Below, one piece after another: positions 38,231 to 47,174 of a DNA stretch of 53,891 nucleotides. The DNA is from Methanosaeta sp. PtaU1.Bin060 (GTDB taxonomy: Archaea > Halobacteriota > Methanosarcinia > Methanotrichales > Methanotrichaceae), in contig MVRK01000019.1 in the NCBI GenBank assembly GCA_002067365.1, positions 1 through 53,891 on the forward strand, in the 5' to 3' direction. Within the stretch, counting starts at the first letter, position 1, and each line of letters opens with the position of its first letter. The notes beneath the pieces are model-generated. The model was not told where the DNA came from. It saw only the letters and a list, made by a program, of their open reading frames with translations, and did not search any database. The translations under genes and the position numbers were made by a program.

Positions 38231-38246
38231 CTTTTAATCACCTCCT

Positions 38247-40196
38247 TCATGCACTCGATGATATCACGCCATTGTAGTAATCGACCACGAACTGCTTAAT
38301 GTGCCCGACGTTCTGGGCAAGCAGTGTTACCTTTACCAGGCTGCGATCGCCAGTCTGCTGAGCTCCGCCCTTGACATCGAGGCTGAACGCATCCATGACC
38401 TCCTCATTCACCAGGCGTCGAAGAACTGCAGCCAAGGACTCCTTGAAGCTCGCCCGCACGCCAGGAGTATTCTTCTTGAAGTAGGTACGGTCTGTGAGGT
38501 ACCTTAGGACCGTAATCATGTAGTTGACTGTCCTGTTGTCCACGCATTCAGCATATTGCTCATTGACAGCGGTTGTCCGGCCATAGAAGGGATACAGGCC
38601 TGCCTTTTTCACTATTGGATCAAGTCGCCCGTTATAAAGGGCCTTGACTGTCTCCTTGCGATACATGTTCAACATGCCAGTCGAGGCCATGCCCTTGATG
38701 GCCTGCGCCTCATCTCGTTCAGCGCACGAGACACCCAAAGGCGCAGTTGCTTCGCATGCAGCTCTTGCTACTGCAGCATCCAGCCGATCGGGCTGTGTAG
38801 TATCCCATGGATTGGGTATGATGGAGAGATTGCGGTTAGCGAAGTTCGAGGCGACTGCGATGGCATGCGCTGGCGTTTCGTTTGGAGCCATGCCAATGAA
38901 GCCGAGCATTGGATAGAAGTTGGTCTCAGCCTCTCGCAGCTTGCCATCCAGGATAGGTATGAGATCATAGGTGCCGGGCGCAATCTCATAGTCGCAGAAG
39001 ACCACCGATGTTATGGGGGTCTCTGTGGCGTACATGTAGTCAAGCAGCGCATCGAAGGCATCGGCATAATCCTGCGTGGTGATATTGGCCCCATCGAGAC
39101 CTCCAGCCAAATGATAGGTGCCGGGCGCAGGCATATGTGTCTGGATGGCATCTGGCGTGTAGTTGACGATCTGGTTGTAGATAAGTGCGGCTTGGATGGC
39201 CACATTGTCCACAAGATTATCAATCGCTGGATAGGCTGTATCGCCATCATGCACTGTGATCTTGCGGGTCTTATACATGAGGTTGACCGCGATGGTATCC
39301 GTGGTCTGTGGCTCCTGGCCCGCGAAGAAGGTCAGCGTTCCGGCATCTACATCCAACAAGACCTTTCCTGAAGAGAGATCTCCGCCCGAATACACAACCT
39401 CTCTTGTGTTTCCTGAGACCTCTACATAGTTTTCCTCGCTCGTGGTATCGACTAAGGGATTGACATAATCACTGAACTTGAGGGCATAAGGCCCGACGGT
39501 GCCATCCCCAGGGAACTCCTCAACATCATGTGCATAGAATGTTCCATAGTCCACTACCACGAAGGCCGAGTTGCCAATTATTCCATGGCTGGGACTGTCG
39601 AACTGGCCCACGTTCCCATAGTGCTTCAAGGACGTTGTGATCTCATCGGTTGATGTTGGGCCTTCGCCCGTGTGGAATGTCAAAGTCCCAGCTAAGGTGT
39701 CCAGCAGGACTTCTCCAGATGCGGGGGTGCCTGTATAAATGATATCAAATTCGACTTCATCATCACCGCCTTCGTTCATAATCACGGAGTTCGAGGCATC
39801 CTCCAGGTAATATCTGTAGTCGAGCTGATAAGGCCCGACGGTGCCATCTCCGAAGAACGCTTCGGCACTCACGACCGCTATGCCATCATGTGCTCTGACA
39901 CCTGCAGCTGCATGGCCTTCGCCCAACACCCGCACGAACAACCCAGCTGGCAGGCCCTGATTGAATGCCACGTCTCCGGCCCTCTTGAGAGGCCCGCTCC
40001 CATAATACATGCTCGTCTCATAGGAGCTCGTTAGCGCAAGAACCTGCATTGCAGGTCCGCGTGATGCGGTGCCCAATGCGCCCATGATATTCGTGCCCAC
40101 CGGCACGGCCACAGAACCAATGACACCAAGCCTTATCGTCAGGCCGACTGGATAGCCCATATCTCCAAACTGTTCAATGATAGTGCCATCTGTCAT
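38247..40196 (-). CDS. Contractile tail sheath protein
   Basis: 649 residues, ATG following GGAGTGG. The N-terminal part holds VGTNIMGALGTASRGPAMQV and two repeats of an inserted beta domain (FFGDGTVGPYQLDY and EFPGDGTVGPYALKF, each followed by a GTLTFHTG-like strand). The conserved sheath core is C-terminal (LAGGLDGANITTQDYADAFD, VVFCDYEIAPGTYD, VNYMITVLRYLTDRTY). Contraction of this protein drives the tube into the cell, so the virion is myovirus-like. The duplicated insert is probably surface-exposed. Confidence 0.92.
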   Translation of the reverse strand: MTDGTIIEQFGDMGYPVGLTIRLGVIGSVAVPVGTNIMGALGTASRGPAMQVLALTSSYETSMYYGSGPLKRAGDVAFNQGLPAGLFVRVLGEGHAAAGVRAHDGIAVVSAEAFFGDGTVGPYQLDYRYYLEDASNSVIMNEGGDDEVEFDIIYTGTPASGEVLLDTLAGTLTFHTGEGPTSTDEITTSLKHYGNVGQFDSPSHGIIGNSAFVVVDYGTFYAHDVEEFPGDGTVGPYALKFSDYVNPLVDTTSEENYVEVSGNTREVVYSGGDLSSGKVLLDVDAGTLTFFAGQEPQTTDTIAVNLMYKTRKITVHDGDTAYPAIDNLVDNVAIQAALIYNQIVNYTPDAIQTHMPAPGTYHLAGGLDGANITTQDYADAFDALLDYMYATETPITSVVFCDYEIAPGTYDLIPILDGKLREAETNFYPMLGFIGMAPNETPAHAIAVASNFANRNLSIIPNPWDTTQPDRLDAAVARAACEATAPLGVSCAERDEAQAIKGMASTGMLNMYRKETVKALYNGRLDPIVKKAGLYPFYGRTTAVNEQYAECVDNRTVNYMITVLRYLTDRTYFKKNTPGVRASFKESLAAVLRRLVNEEVMDAFSLDVKGGAQQTGDRSLVKVTLLAQNVGHIKQFVVDYYNGVISSSA

Positions 40197-40373
40197 TTAT
40201 ACCACTCCTTCAGACTCTTTCAATACTCCCCACGCTCGCAGGTCCTCCCGCGTGATGAACTGGGTTCTCTCTCTACCAGTGGCAATCTTGCCTGTCCTGA
40301 TAAGCTTTCTAAAATCTTGGGCAGTGATTGCTCCGTCATTCAGAAAATTTAACAAAGTTCCTTGTTCTCTCAA
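40197..40373 (-). CDS. Small protein homologous to the head of the mosaic protein
   Basis: 58 residues starting TTG 40373 just after AGGTGA, ending TAA next to the sheath ATG. It matches the N-terminal ~57 residues of the gene at 1-443: EQGTLLNFLN, RKL.RTGK, GRERTQ, W. The DNA is also similar across the start region. Here the module stands alone in front of the sheath gene. A small adaptor or regulator of virion assembly is possible; no family known. Confidence 0.72.
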   Translation of the reverse strand: MREQGTLLNFLNDGAITAQDFRKLIRTGKIATGRERTQFITREDLRAWGVLKESEGVV

Positions 40374-40379
40374 ATTGAA

Positions 40380-40919
40380 TCACCTTTCTAGCAACATATC
40401 GATCTTGTAAAGCGCGCCATCACCGACCGCATGCAGGTAGATGGGTTCAATGCTGCCCCAATCTGCTGTTATATCAAACTCCCGGATGCTTGGATATTCG
40501 TTCGTCCAGGAGAACGTGTACTCTACAAAAAAATCCAGAACTCCGCGATAGATGATGGGATGGATCTCATCGTATGGACCTAAGAACTGCGGGGGATCAA
40601 AGCCCCTGAACTGCATATCATCGTCGATCGGGTTAATGCCCAGCTCGCTTTGCCAGAGATGGTTGCTCAGTGCCCATGTAAGGTGCTCGACCTGCTGTTG
40701 ATCCGGGCCGTCGATTGCCACGGAGATGCGGGCCTTGCACTGGCAGCCTCTCGTGATCCTCCAGAGCTTGGTGTCTGTATTGAATTCATTGCATATCTCT
40801 TCGACAGAGCCGACTGGTATGCCCTGCGAGACGATTGTGATGTTCAGGAACGGGCCACCGTGGGCCAAGTCAAGCGATGGACTCTTCTGCCATGATTTTG
40901 TTATGGCGATCCCATCCAA
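40380..40919 (-). CDS. Putative tail terminator/completion protein, start uncertain
   Basis: 179 residues from TTG 40919, which has no ribosome site. The frame stays open upstream to ACG 40973, seven bases after CCGGAGGTG, giving a natural N-terminus (TLSDTQWAKIKAGIPDSLDG). The body is alpha/beta (LNITIVSQGIPVGSVEEICN, ARISVAIDGPDQQQVEHLTW, LDFFVEYTFSWTNEYP), like tail terminator proteins. It lies two genes before the sheath. Family by resemblance and position. Confidence 0.65.
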   Translation of the reverse strand: MDGIAITKSWQKSPSLDLAHGGPFLNITIVSQGIPVGSVEEICNEFNTDTKLWRITRGCQCKARISVAIDGPDQQQVEHLTWALSNHLWQSELGINPIDDDMQFRGFDPPQFLGPYDEIHPIIYRGVLDFFVEYTFSWTNEYPSIREFDITADWGSIEPIYLHAVGDGALYKIDMLLER

Positions 40920-40989
40920 GCTGTCTGGTATGCCAGCCTTGATCTTTGCCCATTGCGTATCGGATAAAGTCGTAGAAAAGCACCTCCGG

Positions 40990-42768
40990 CTACGAGGAAG
41001 ACTGCTTTCGAGAATCTAGCGGATCGTATGGTAGATCTGGCACATCCAGATCGAAGATCTGCACAGAGTTCTTTTCCATATTGGATAATCTACTTGGCAG
41101 CCTGTTCTTTAGGAGAATCATATCACAAAGACACGTGGCGGGTACAATCTGCCTCATGGCAAAATCCAGCCTGTAGTGTAGGTGCGGTCTGGCCCAGAAA
41201 TGCGCATCAACCTGATCCTGAACGGGCGTGTCCTTTGAGATTATGGCATCCTGTGAATACTGTCGTGGCGTGGTGCCTTCGAGCGTGCGATCGATGGAAT
41301 AGGATTTTGTTTTCGGCGTTTCACAGAAGGCACCAATTTGATAGAGCTTGACCTCAGACTTCTCGACAAGGACGTCCAAAGCATCCTCTTTCTCTTCGGC
41401 CTTTGAGACCATGACGTCCGCATCATATGTCGGAGATGCCCTGCGCGCGACCAAGACATCTAATTCCTGACTGATGCACTGTCTCCTGGACAGTTCCGTA
41501 AAATTCCATGAGCCATAGTTGTCGCATGCTCCACTGGTCCATGTGAGCCTGGCGAAGTTATCGTCCAGCGCAGAACCACCTGATATCGGGGAGCCATCTG
41601 GATTTCCAACTTTCACCTTGTTCAGATCGATGTCAATCCAGGTCTGACCGCCATCCACAGAATATTTCAGGCTAGGTATCTGCTGGCCAGTCACCGGATC
41701 GGTCCTCGTCTGTGCTGAGAACGCCAGCTTATCAGTATAAGCGGCACCCGTTACGGGCAAATCATAGGCGCTGATCTGCGAGCCTTCGGTGGGCGTGATA
41801 TACTGCTGGAATAGGTATCTCCAGAACATGTTGCCCATAAAGACGCGGTGGATATGGCCAGCTGCCCCATAGGTCGTGAAGACGCGACTGTATAGGCGGG
41901 ACTCACCTGAGACTGGCTGGAGATCATCGCACCTGAGCAAGAACTGGACATCGCTGCCTGTAGGCCCATTAATTGAGCTGATGAGGATCTGAGTTATGAG
42001 GAATTTTGGGGAGGCTGTCGGAGGCCATGCACGGGATGCAACGATATTGTAAGGCGGCATGAGGTCATACCAATCGGAGTTGTTTCTGCCGTCCTCGTGC
42101 CAATACCTATGGGATGCCCATGTTAAGCCGCCATCTTCGGATATCAATAGATATGGTCCAGCTGAGGCCAGGACTCTGCCACAGGCACCAGCTATGCAAG
42201 GCCTTGAAAGGTTACTGTAGTGCCCATGAGATCCTTGGCCCGGTATATCGTACCACAGCTCAACGGTCGTGGAATCGCATACCTGCACCCAGGTCCTTGC
42301 AATATCGGTCGAACGCCATATATAGCGGCCATCTGTGCAGAGTAGGACATCCCCGCCACCGATATTGCAGAAGGCAGGAGCATTTGGGGCAGATGGCAGA
42401 CTGGAGACTTTTGACCATGTTGTGCCAGCATTTACGGTCTCATAAAAACCAGTGCTGGTGTTCATGATGGCCCAGCCGTAGGTTATGAGTACGATATCAT
42501 AGATCGCCTCGCCCCCGGAGGCCAGCCAGACGCGCTCCCAGTCGACGCCATAGTTCTTGCTGCGATAAACTGCCCACCAGCCATCGGTCCTTTGGGCTAT
42601 ACATAGATGCGATCTGCCATAGATGTGCATCCCCTTCGTGATGCTCTGGATTGGCTCAGGAAATGGAGCCGATCGCCACCAATGCTTGAAGTTCGTGGTA
42701 TCAAAGGTGCCAAGAAAATAAGGCAGATTCGGGCAACTGATCAGCACCACGGGGTTCATAGTGCTCAT
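40990..42768 (-). CDS. BNR/Asp-box (sialidase-like) tail protein with 14-residue repeats
   Basis: 592 residues. Residues ~60-380 form a beta-propeller-like region with Asp-box motifs: SKNYGVDWERV, NAGTTWSKV, STDIARTWVQV, SEDGGLTWAS, SVDGGQTWIDI. After residue ~430 it changes to a run of 14-residue repeats (for example ALDVLVEKSEVKLY, SIDRTLEGTTPRQY) shared with the next gene product. Asp-box propellers often bind or cut glycans. A host-surface role as fibre or tail-side protein is inferred; I cannot say whether it is an enzyme. Confidence 0.75.
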   Translation of the reverse strand: MSTMNPVVLISCPNLPYFLGTFDTTNFKHWWRSAPFPEPIQSITKGMHIYGRSHLCIAQRTDGWWAVYRSKNYGVDWERVWLASGGEAIYDIVLITYGWAIMNTSTGFYETVNAGTTWSKVSSLPSAPNAPAFCNIGGGDVLLCTDGRYIWRSTDIARTWVQVCDSTTVELWYDIPGQGSHGHYSNLSRPCIAGACGRVLASAGPYLLISEDGGLTWASHRYWHEDGRNNSDWYDLMPPYNIVASRAWPPTASPKFLITQILISSINGPTGSDVQFLLRCDDLQPVSGESRLYSRVFTTYGAAGHIHRVFMGNMFWRYLFQQYITPTEGSQISAYDLPVTGAAYTDKLAFSAQTRTDPVTGQQIPSLKYSVDGGQTWIDIDLNKVKVGNPDGSPISGGSALDDNFARLTWTSGACDNYGSWNFTELSRRQCISQELDVLVARRASPTYDADVMVSKAEEKEDALDVLVEKSEVKLYQIGAFCETPKTKSYSIDRTLEGTTPRQYSQDAIISKDTPVQDQVDAHFWARPHLHYRLDFAMRQIVPATCLCDMILLKNRLPSRLSNMEKNSVQIFDLDVPDLPYDPLDSRKQSSS

Positions 42769-43811
42769 GAGGCTGTCAGCTCCATGGCAATCTGGTAAAA
42801 CGATCGTTTATTGCGTGCCAGGATCTCATCGAGCCTATAGGCTTTCTGCTTTCTGGCCATGTCCAGCAGATCGAACTCGTAGAGCTTGGATTTTCGGGCC
42901 CTCAATATAATATCGTCCTGCTCCTGGACGGATGCTGTGGCTCGCATAATTAGATCCATGCGTTGCAACTTTGCTTTCAAAGATGCTAACAGGCAATCGA
43001 TTCTCTCTTCGGTGTTGCGGAATCGTTCCAGACAAATGTCGAGATCATCCTGCAAAGTGCCCTGGTCGAAGAAATCCAGCCTCAAGAGGTACTGCGCAAT
43101 CTTTGGCTTCTCTAGGCCCAGATCCGCTTGATAAGGCAGCGTCTTATCGCCAGACATATTCATATCTATATTGTAATCGATATAGGGGAACGAGGTAGAC
43201 CAGGATATGCCAGCCGCGAGCATTTCATCAAGTGTCGCCTTGATCGCATCATAGTGCTGCTCTGCGAGCTTGATGTAGCTTGGAGACTTCCAGCCGACTC
43301 TTACCTCACCGGGCCAGTATGTGTCGAGCCGCACAGCGTCTCTGGTGCCCAGGATATGGTTTATGATGCTCTCACATTCTTCTTTCGTGCCCGAGCTTTT
43401 CATGATGGCCAGGCGCGTAGTAAGCCTGGCTCTGAAATCCTCGTCCGACTCGCCATAGCGCCTCTTGAGGTCCAGCATCTTCGACCAATACAGGTCGAGA
43501 TCTTCGGGCGTGGCGTTGGCCAGTCCAAGGCGCAGCCCCATCGTCGAGATGGCCTCAGATAGATCCTCAAGCGAACGCCCGAGAGACCAGATGATGCCAT
43601 TTATGATCGATTCCATGAAACGGGCATCCCGCCTGTCCAGGATGAAGACCGTATCTAGGGAGTAACTGATGGGCTTGTAGAAGTGCAGTAACATGTCCTG
43701 CTGATAGGTCGCGGGCCGAGCCAGTTCATTCAAGATTATGTCCAATGTATAATACGGCGAATCGCAGGGCAGCAGGAAGTCTTCATTGATGATCCCTTCA
43801 TTGAAAATCAC
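42765..43811 (-). CDS. Tail protein I-like baseplate/fibre-linking protein with 14-residue repeats
   Basis: 348 residues, GTG start after GAGGAGG. The middle (residues ~85-200, GLRLGLANATPEDLDLYWSK, RRYGESDEDFRARLTTRLAI) resembles P2 GpI-type proteins that link fibres to the baseplate. It is flanked by 14-residue repeats: N-terminal TLDIILNELARPATY/QQDMLLHFYKPISY, and C-terminal RIDCLLASLKAKLQ/RMDLIMRATASVQE/EFDLLDMARKQKAY/RLDEILARNKRSFY. Unusually, it lies upstream of the sheath rather than after baseplate J. Confidence 0.72.
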   Translation of the reverse strand: MIFNEGIINEDFLLPCDSPYYTLDIILNELARPATYQQDMLLHFYKPISYSLDTVFILDRRDARFMESIINGIIWSLGRSLEDLSEAISTMGLRLGLANATPEDLDLYWSKMLDLKRRYGESDEDFRARLTTRLAIMKSSGTKEECESIINHILGTRDAVRLDTYWPGEVRVGWKSPSYIKLAEQHYDAIKATLDEMLAAGISWSTSFPYIDYNIDMNMSGDKTLPYQADLGLEKPKIAQYLLRLDFFDQGTLQDDLDICLERFRNTEERIDCLLASLKAKLQRMDLIMRATASVQEQDDIILRARKSKLYEFDLLDMARKQKAYRLDEILARNKRSFYQIAMELTAS

Positions 43812-44506
43812 CTTGGAGCCTCCTCGCAGTCTCGATTCAGAACGATATTATCAAGAATGATATGCCGGTGCCCATCTACGTCGAGAACGTAGTGCGTGAA
43901 GATACGCTCCCTCATGAACTCTCCGATGGCCTTCACAGGTCTCAGGCCTCGAGGGTCAGTGGGCTCGCATTCCGGGCAGCGCACCTCGATATCCTTGAAG
44001 TCCAGGCCCCACCCCCCTGGTATATTTCGGACTATCTGGCCTACATAATCCAGCAGAGCAATGGGTATCCGGACGATTTTCATATCATCCCCACGGCGAA
44101 GTTTCAAGAACACAAGAGGATTGTGTTTTAGTGCGTCGCATTTGCTGCAGTACCACTGGATTTTTGCGAGGCAACGCGGGCAGCAGGCATCATTGCGGTC
44201 AGATTCGAACTCTAGGTTGCAGAAACCACAGATCCTCATGCGATCCTGCCGGAGCCTGCCATACCGTGAGAACTTCTCGCGTGAATCGAGGACCGTTCCA
44301 GGTGGCAGATCGAAGGAGAGCATAGGCAACTCAGATGCCTCAGCTTGATCGCCGTTTTTGCGGATCTTCTCAGCCAGACTGGGCGAGATTGGACAGAAGA
44401 GCACCTGGGCGACTGGCCCCAGGTACTCTCCGCATTCGTGGCTCTTTCCAGTAAAAGGATCGAACTGGGGCATGGCGCGGCCATCTGGCAAAATTTTTAT
44501 CCACAA
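43808..44506 (-). CDS. Zinc-binding tail-cluster protein, start uncertain
   Basis: 232 residues from TTG 44506, which touches the GGAGG site; ATA 44500 is at normal spacing and would give the natural KILPDGRAMPQFD start. Zinc motifs: RICGFCNLEF, CCPRCLAKIQWYCSKCDAL (residues ~90-125) and VRCPECEP (~175). The rest is alpha/beta. Between fibre-type genes, it may be a structural baseplate protein. No named family. Confidence 0.7.
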   Translation of the reverse strand: MWIKILPDGRAMPQFDPFTGKSHECGEYLGPVAQVLFCPISPSLAEKIRKNGDQAEASELPMLSFDLPPGTVLDSREKFSRYGRLRQDRMRICGFCNLEFESDRNDACCPRCLAKIQWYCSKCDALKHNPLVFLKLRRGDDMKIVRIPIALLDYVGQIVRNIPGGWGLDFKDIEVRCPECEPTDPRGLRPVKAIGEFMRERIFTHYVLDVDGHRHIILDNIVLNRDCEEAPR

Positions 44507-44541
44507 CCTCCTAAAATTGGGGTGCGGCGTATATTGCCCCC

Positions 44542-45120
44542 CTAGAATATGTTATAGACCACGGTGATGCTTTTAGGCGACTTCGCACCATAGACTGCAG
44601 TGGGTGGGATCTTGACATCCAGCACCCAGGCATTCGACTCAAAATCGTCTGTGTAGGGCCCGGAGTCGATTAGCAACGGAGATTGCGCTGTGCATAGATC
44701 GAAATTGATGCACGGTATATTTTGATTCTTGTAATAGGGATGACCATTCACTGGATGATCGATCCCAGGACCCGATTCGCCTGGTGTGCCTGTCGCTTGA
44801 GCGTAGCTTGCCAGTGGCAAACCATTATCCCCGGAATCCCTCTTTCCAATACGGACCATTCCGGTATCTAAGCCCCAATCAACTGCAAAATTCCCGTCGC
44901 CATAGACATAGATATCTCGCACTTGATTGAAATCGCCTGTGATGGATAAAAAGTGCGTCTTCGCCCAAGCATAATTGAAGCCAGAACTTGGAATCTTACA
45001 AGGATAGGTCAATCCCGGTTCAACGGCATCCGCGAAGCAAAACCTCGCCACCTTCCCGGCAAGCGATGTCTTGGTCCCAGGACTGCCATTAATCTCTTTG
45101 ATAGTCGCAGTTTCTGCCAT
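44542..45120 (-). CDS. Virion structural protein of unknown type
   Basis: 192 residues, ATG after AAGGAGTG. Beta-rich and Gly/Asp-rich (FSITGDFNQVRDIYVYGD-like strands, FAVDWGLDTGMVRIGKRDSG, DIKIPPTAVYGAK-like end). No membrane segment. It sits in the fibre/baseplate block, so it is probably a tail-associated protein. Family unknown. Confidence 0.68.
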   Translation of the reverse strand: MAETATIKEINGSPGTKTSLAGKVARFCFADAVEPGLTYPCKIPSSGFNYAWAKTHFLSITGDFNQVRDIYVYGDGNFAVDWGLDTGMVRIGKRDSGDNGLPLASYAQATGTPGESGPGIDHPVNGHPYYKNQNIPCINFDLCTAQSPLLIDSGPYTDDFESNAWVLDVKIPPTAVYGAKSPKSITVVYNIF

Positions 45121-45189
45121 AATGTGACACTCCTTAAAAATATTTTCTTGATTTTAGATGATATGCGGGGAAAAAACACAAAATCGGAT

Positions 45190-45348
45190 TCAGATGCCGA
45201 GCCTTTGGCTGGGCTCGACATACTGAGCATCCCATTTAGATGGCCGTTTTTGTATGCCAGGACGCATGAGAACCAAATCGATCTGGTTGCCGTACTGACG
45301 GCACTTCTCAAGCGCCAGATCATTCATGTAGATATAAGCCGATAGCAA
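45190..45348 (-). CDS. Small tail-cluster protein
   Basis: 52 residues (MLSAYIYMNDLALEKCRQY...), TTG 45348 six bases after GGGAGG; an in-frame ATG eight codons later lacks a site. One Cys; helix then a Pro/Arg-rich tail. It follows the tail-completion gene by two bases. Function unknown. Confidence 0.58.
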   Translation of the reverse strand: MLSAYIYMNDLALEKCRQYGNQIDLVLMRPGIQKRPSKWDAQYVEPSQRLGI

Positions 45349-45349
45349 T

Positions 45350-45700
45350 TCAAGCCTCCCTGAACTCCTTGGCAATTTGATCGAAAATTTCTTCGGCCAT
45401 CTCCTGAGCAATTCGATCCATGTTCTCATCGATAGCTGGCCTCATGAATGGTCGGGCAGGAATGCGATCAGTTCCATACTCGTTCCAGAGGGCCTTCTTG
45501 GCATTTTGTTCATCGAATATGCCAACCTCTCCCGTCAACGCACCGCCTTCTTCGGCCTGCATGTGGGTGACGCTCTCTAGCATTTCTCCAGTATCTATGA
45601 GCGTATTGGAGTGGCCTTTCCGGGCTATTGTGGAAGGCGCATTGGGTGGTGGCACATTGGACTGGATCTTCTGTTTGATGGCATTTTCCAGCTTGATCAA
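45350..45700 (-). CDS. HK97 gp10-like tail completion/neck protein, start uncertain
   Basis: 116 residues from TTG 45700, but homology-like sequence continues upstream (ISIDFKGPHERA) to ATC 45736 or 45742 behind GAGGGGG, with no ATG, GTG or TTG. The C-terminal WNEYGTDRIPARPFMRPAID is the typical end of HK97 gp10-like/virion morphogenesis proteins, which join head and tail. It normally sits among neck genes; here it is in the fibre block. Confidence 0.78.
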   Translation of the reverse strand: MIKLENAIKQKIQSNVPPPNAPSTIARKGHSNTLIDTGEMLESVTHMQAEEGGALTGEVGIFDEQNAKKALWNEYGTDRIPARPFMRPAIDENMDRIAQEMAEEIFDQIAKEFREA

Positions 45701-45747
45701 GGCACGCTCATGAGGGCCTTTGAAGTCTATACTGATGTAGATCCCCC

Positions 45748-46182
45748 TCAGATGACGCCGAACGGATCTTCAAGCTTCGAGATCTTCTTGATGAACTCCC
45801 TGCGCTCGGCCATCAGCTCCTGGGCTGACTTGCCTGAGTTCAGGCCGTGCAGCCTCAGAAAATGATGGTATGCTATGGTCGCACACCATAGCTCCTTCTC
45901 AGTGAGGAGCCCCTTATCGATGAGCAGATGCACTATGGCCGACCAGAAGCTCTTGTAGGTGTCAAGAGAATGCTGGATCTCGCCATCGGTTGCATGGCCC
46001 TTTAGGACCAGAAGATCCAGGATGCCTTCGTAGGTCGCCACGTCCTGGGCCACATCCATCAAAGGCGATGCTGGCCGGACACTCAGCCTCTGCTCTAGTT
46101 CCTCGATCTTCTTTTGACGCTCTGTCAGCTTGGATTCAAGCTGTTCCAGGCGGCTCAAAAGCTCTGACTCTTTGCGGGACAC
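45748..46182 (-). CDS. Coiled-coil and helical-bundle protein
   Basis: 144 residues, ATG shortly after GGAGGTGG. Residues 1-35 are a heptad coiled coil (RLEQLESKLTERQKKIEELE). The rest is helical (MDVAQDVATYEGILDLLVLK, TEKELWCATIAYHHFLRLHG). It could be a fibre chaperone, since it follows two fibre genes. No family recognised. Confidence 0.68.
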   Translation of the reverse strand: MSRKESELLSRLEQLESKLTERQKKIEELEQRLSVRPASPLMDVAQDVATYEGILDLLVLKGHATDGEIQHSLDTYKSFWSAIVHLLIDKGLLTEKELWCATIAYHHFLRLHGLNSGKSAQELMAERREFIKKISKLEDPFGVI

Positions 46183-46193
46183 TTTGCCACCTC

Positions 46194-47174
46194 CTATATG
46201 ACAATCGCATTGACGAAACGGGATCCAATCAACCGAATAAGCTTGTACAGCTTCAGCCTCACGTAGCTTGGTTCCGGGTTAGTAGCTGATAGATTGAATG
46301 ATATGGAGTGCGTATGAGTGTTCAATGCAACAGTATAGTAACTCCCGCCACCCACAACTGTGCTTTGACTCATTTGATCAGTGGTACCACTGAACGAGTG
46401 GGTATGAGAGAAGGTATCTGAAGACCCTCCCGTCGTAATGCTATTGGTAGAAGAAATCCTCAGCAAACGGCCAGATGCGCCGGTAACTTCTTCCCAAAAG
46501 TCGCCGCTCAGGGATCCATCCGCGAGCACAATACTATTTAGGGGCAAGATTCTGTCAGCTGAAGCCTTTATTAGTCCGCACGCCCAGTAATAATAATCGC
46601 TGGACGAGGATGTCGAAGAGGTCCCTGAGAATGTGTGCGTATGATTATTGGGACAATATCTCCACGAAGAAGTACCAGTTACCGTACCAGTGGCACTTGG
46701 GCCGCTTGTCGTTCCGCTTATTGTATGGCTGTGAGTGAGTGATCCACCTGTCCCGCCTGCTGTCGATGATATGCGGATGAAATAACTTGATCCACCATCA
46801 TATCGATCCCACCCTGAAGGAACATCCTCATGAAATACTATAGTGCCAGCAGGGATTACTCCATTGAAAGTATCCGCAGAGATCAACAACACTCTTAGGT
46901 TTTTATACGGAGGGAGATGGCTCGCAGAACCATTAATTGATGCACTATTATGAGTATGGTTTACCCCTGTAATCGGCGTCGAGCCACCATCAGAAGTTGT
47001 ACCGTTAACATTATTACAACTCCACGAAGACATCGAATGTTCGTGATTATCTGTTCCGCCAGTATCTAAGGCTGTTCCGCCTCCCTTGATTAGCCGATCT
47101 CTGTACCCACTCCCAATCTCCGTGAAACCTGTTGGGGTATTGCTATCGTCTCTGAACATTCCCAAGTTGGCCAT
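46194..47174 (-). CDS. Tail fibre protein with His-Thr-rich repeats
   Basis: 326 residues. Two or three repeats of a His/Thr/Ser-rich unit are seen (SLTHSHTISGTTSGPS, NNHTHTFSGTSSTSS, TFSHTHSFSGTTDQMSQ, LNTHTHSISFNL). Such histidine-rich motifs bind metals in trimeric phage fibre tips. IPAGTIVFHEDVPSGWDRYDG is collar-domain-like. Start directly follows the previous TGA (TGAATG). Likely receptor-binding or fibre-tip protein. Confidence 0.78.
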   Translation of the reverse strand: MANLGMFRDDSNTPTGFTEIGSGYRDRLIKGGGTALDTGGTDNHEHSMSSWSCNNVNGTTSDGGSTPITGVNHTHNSASINGSASHLPPYKNLRVLLISADTFNGVIPAGTIVFHEDVPSGWDRYDGGSSYFIRISSTAGGTGGSLTHSHTISGTTSGPSATGTVTGTSSWRYCPNNHTHTFSGTSSTSSSSDYYYWACGLIKASADRILPLNSIVLADGSLSGDFWEEVTGASGRLLRISSTNSITTGGSSDTFSHTHSFSGTTDQMSQSTVVGGGSYYTVALNTHTHSISFNLSATNPEPSYVRLKLYKLIRLIGSRFVNAIVI

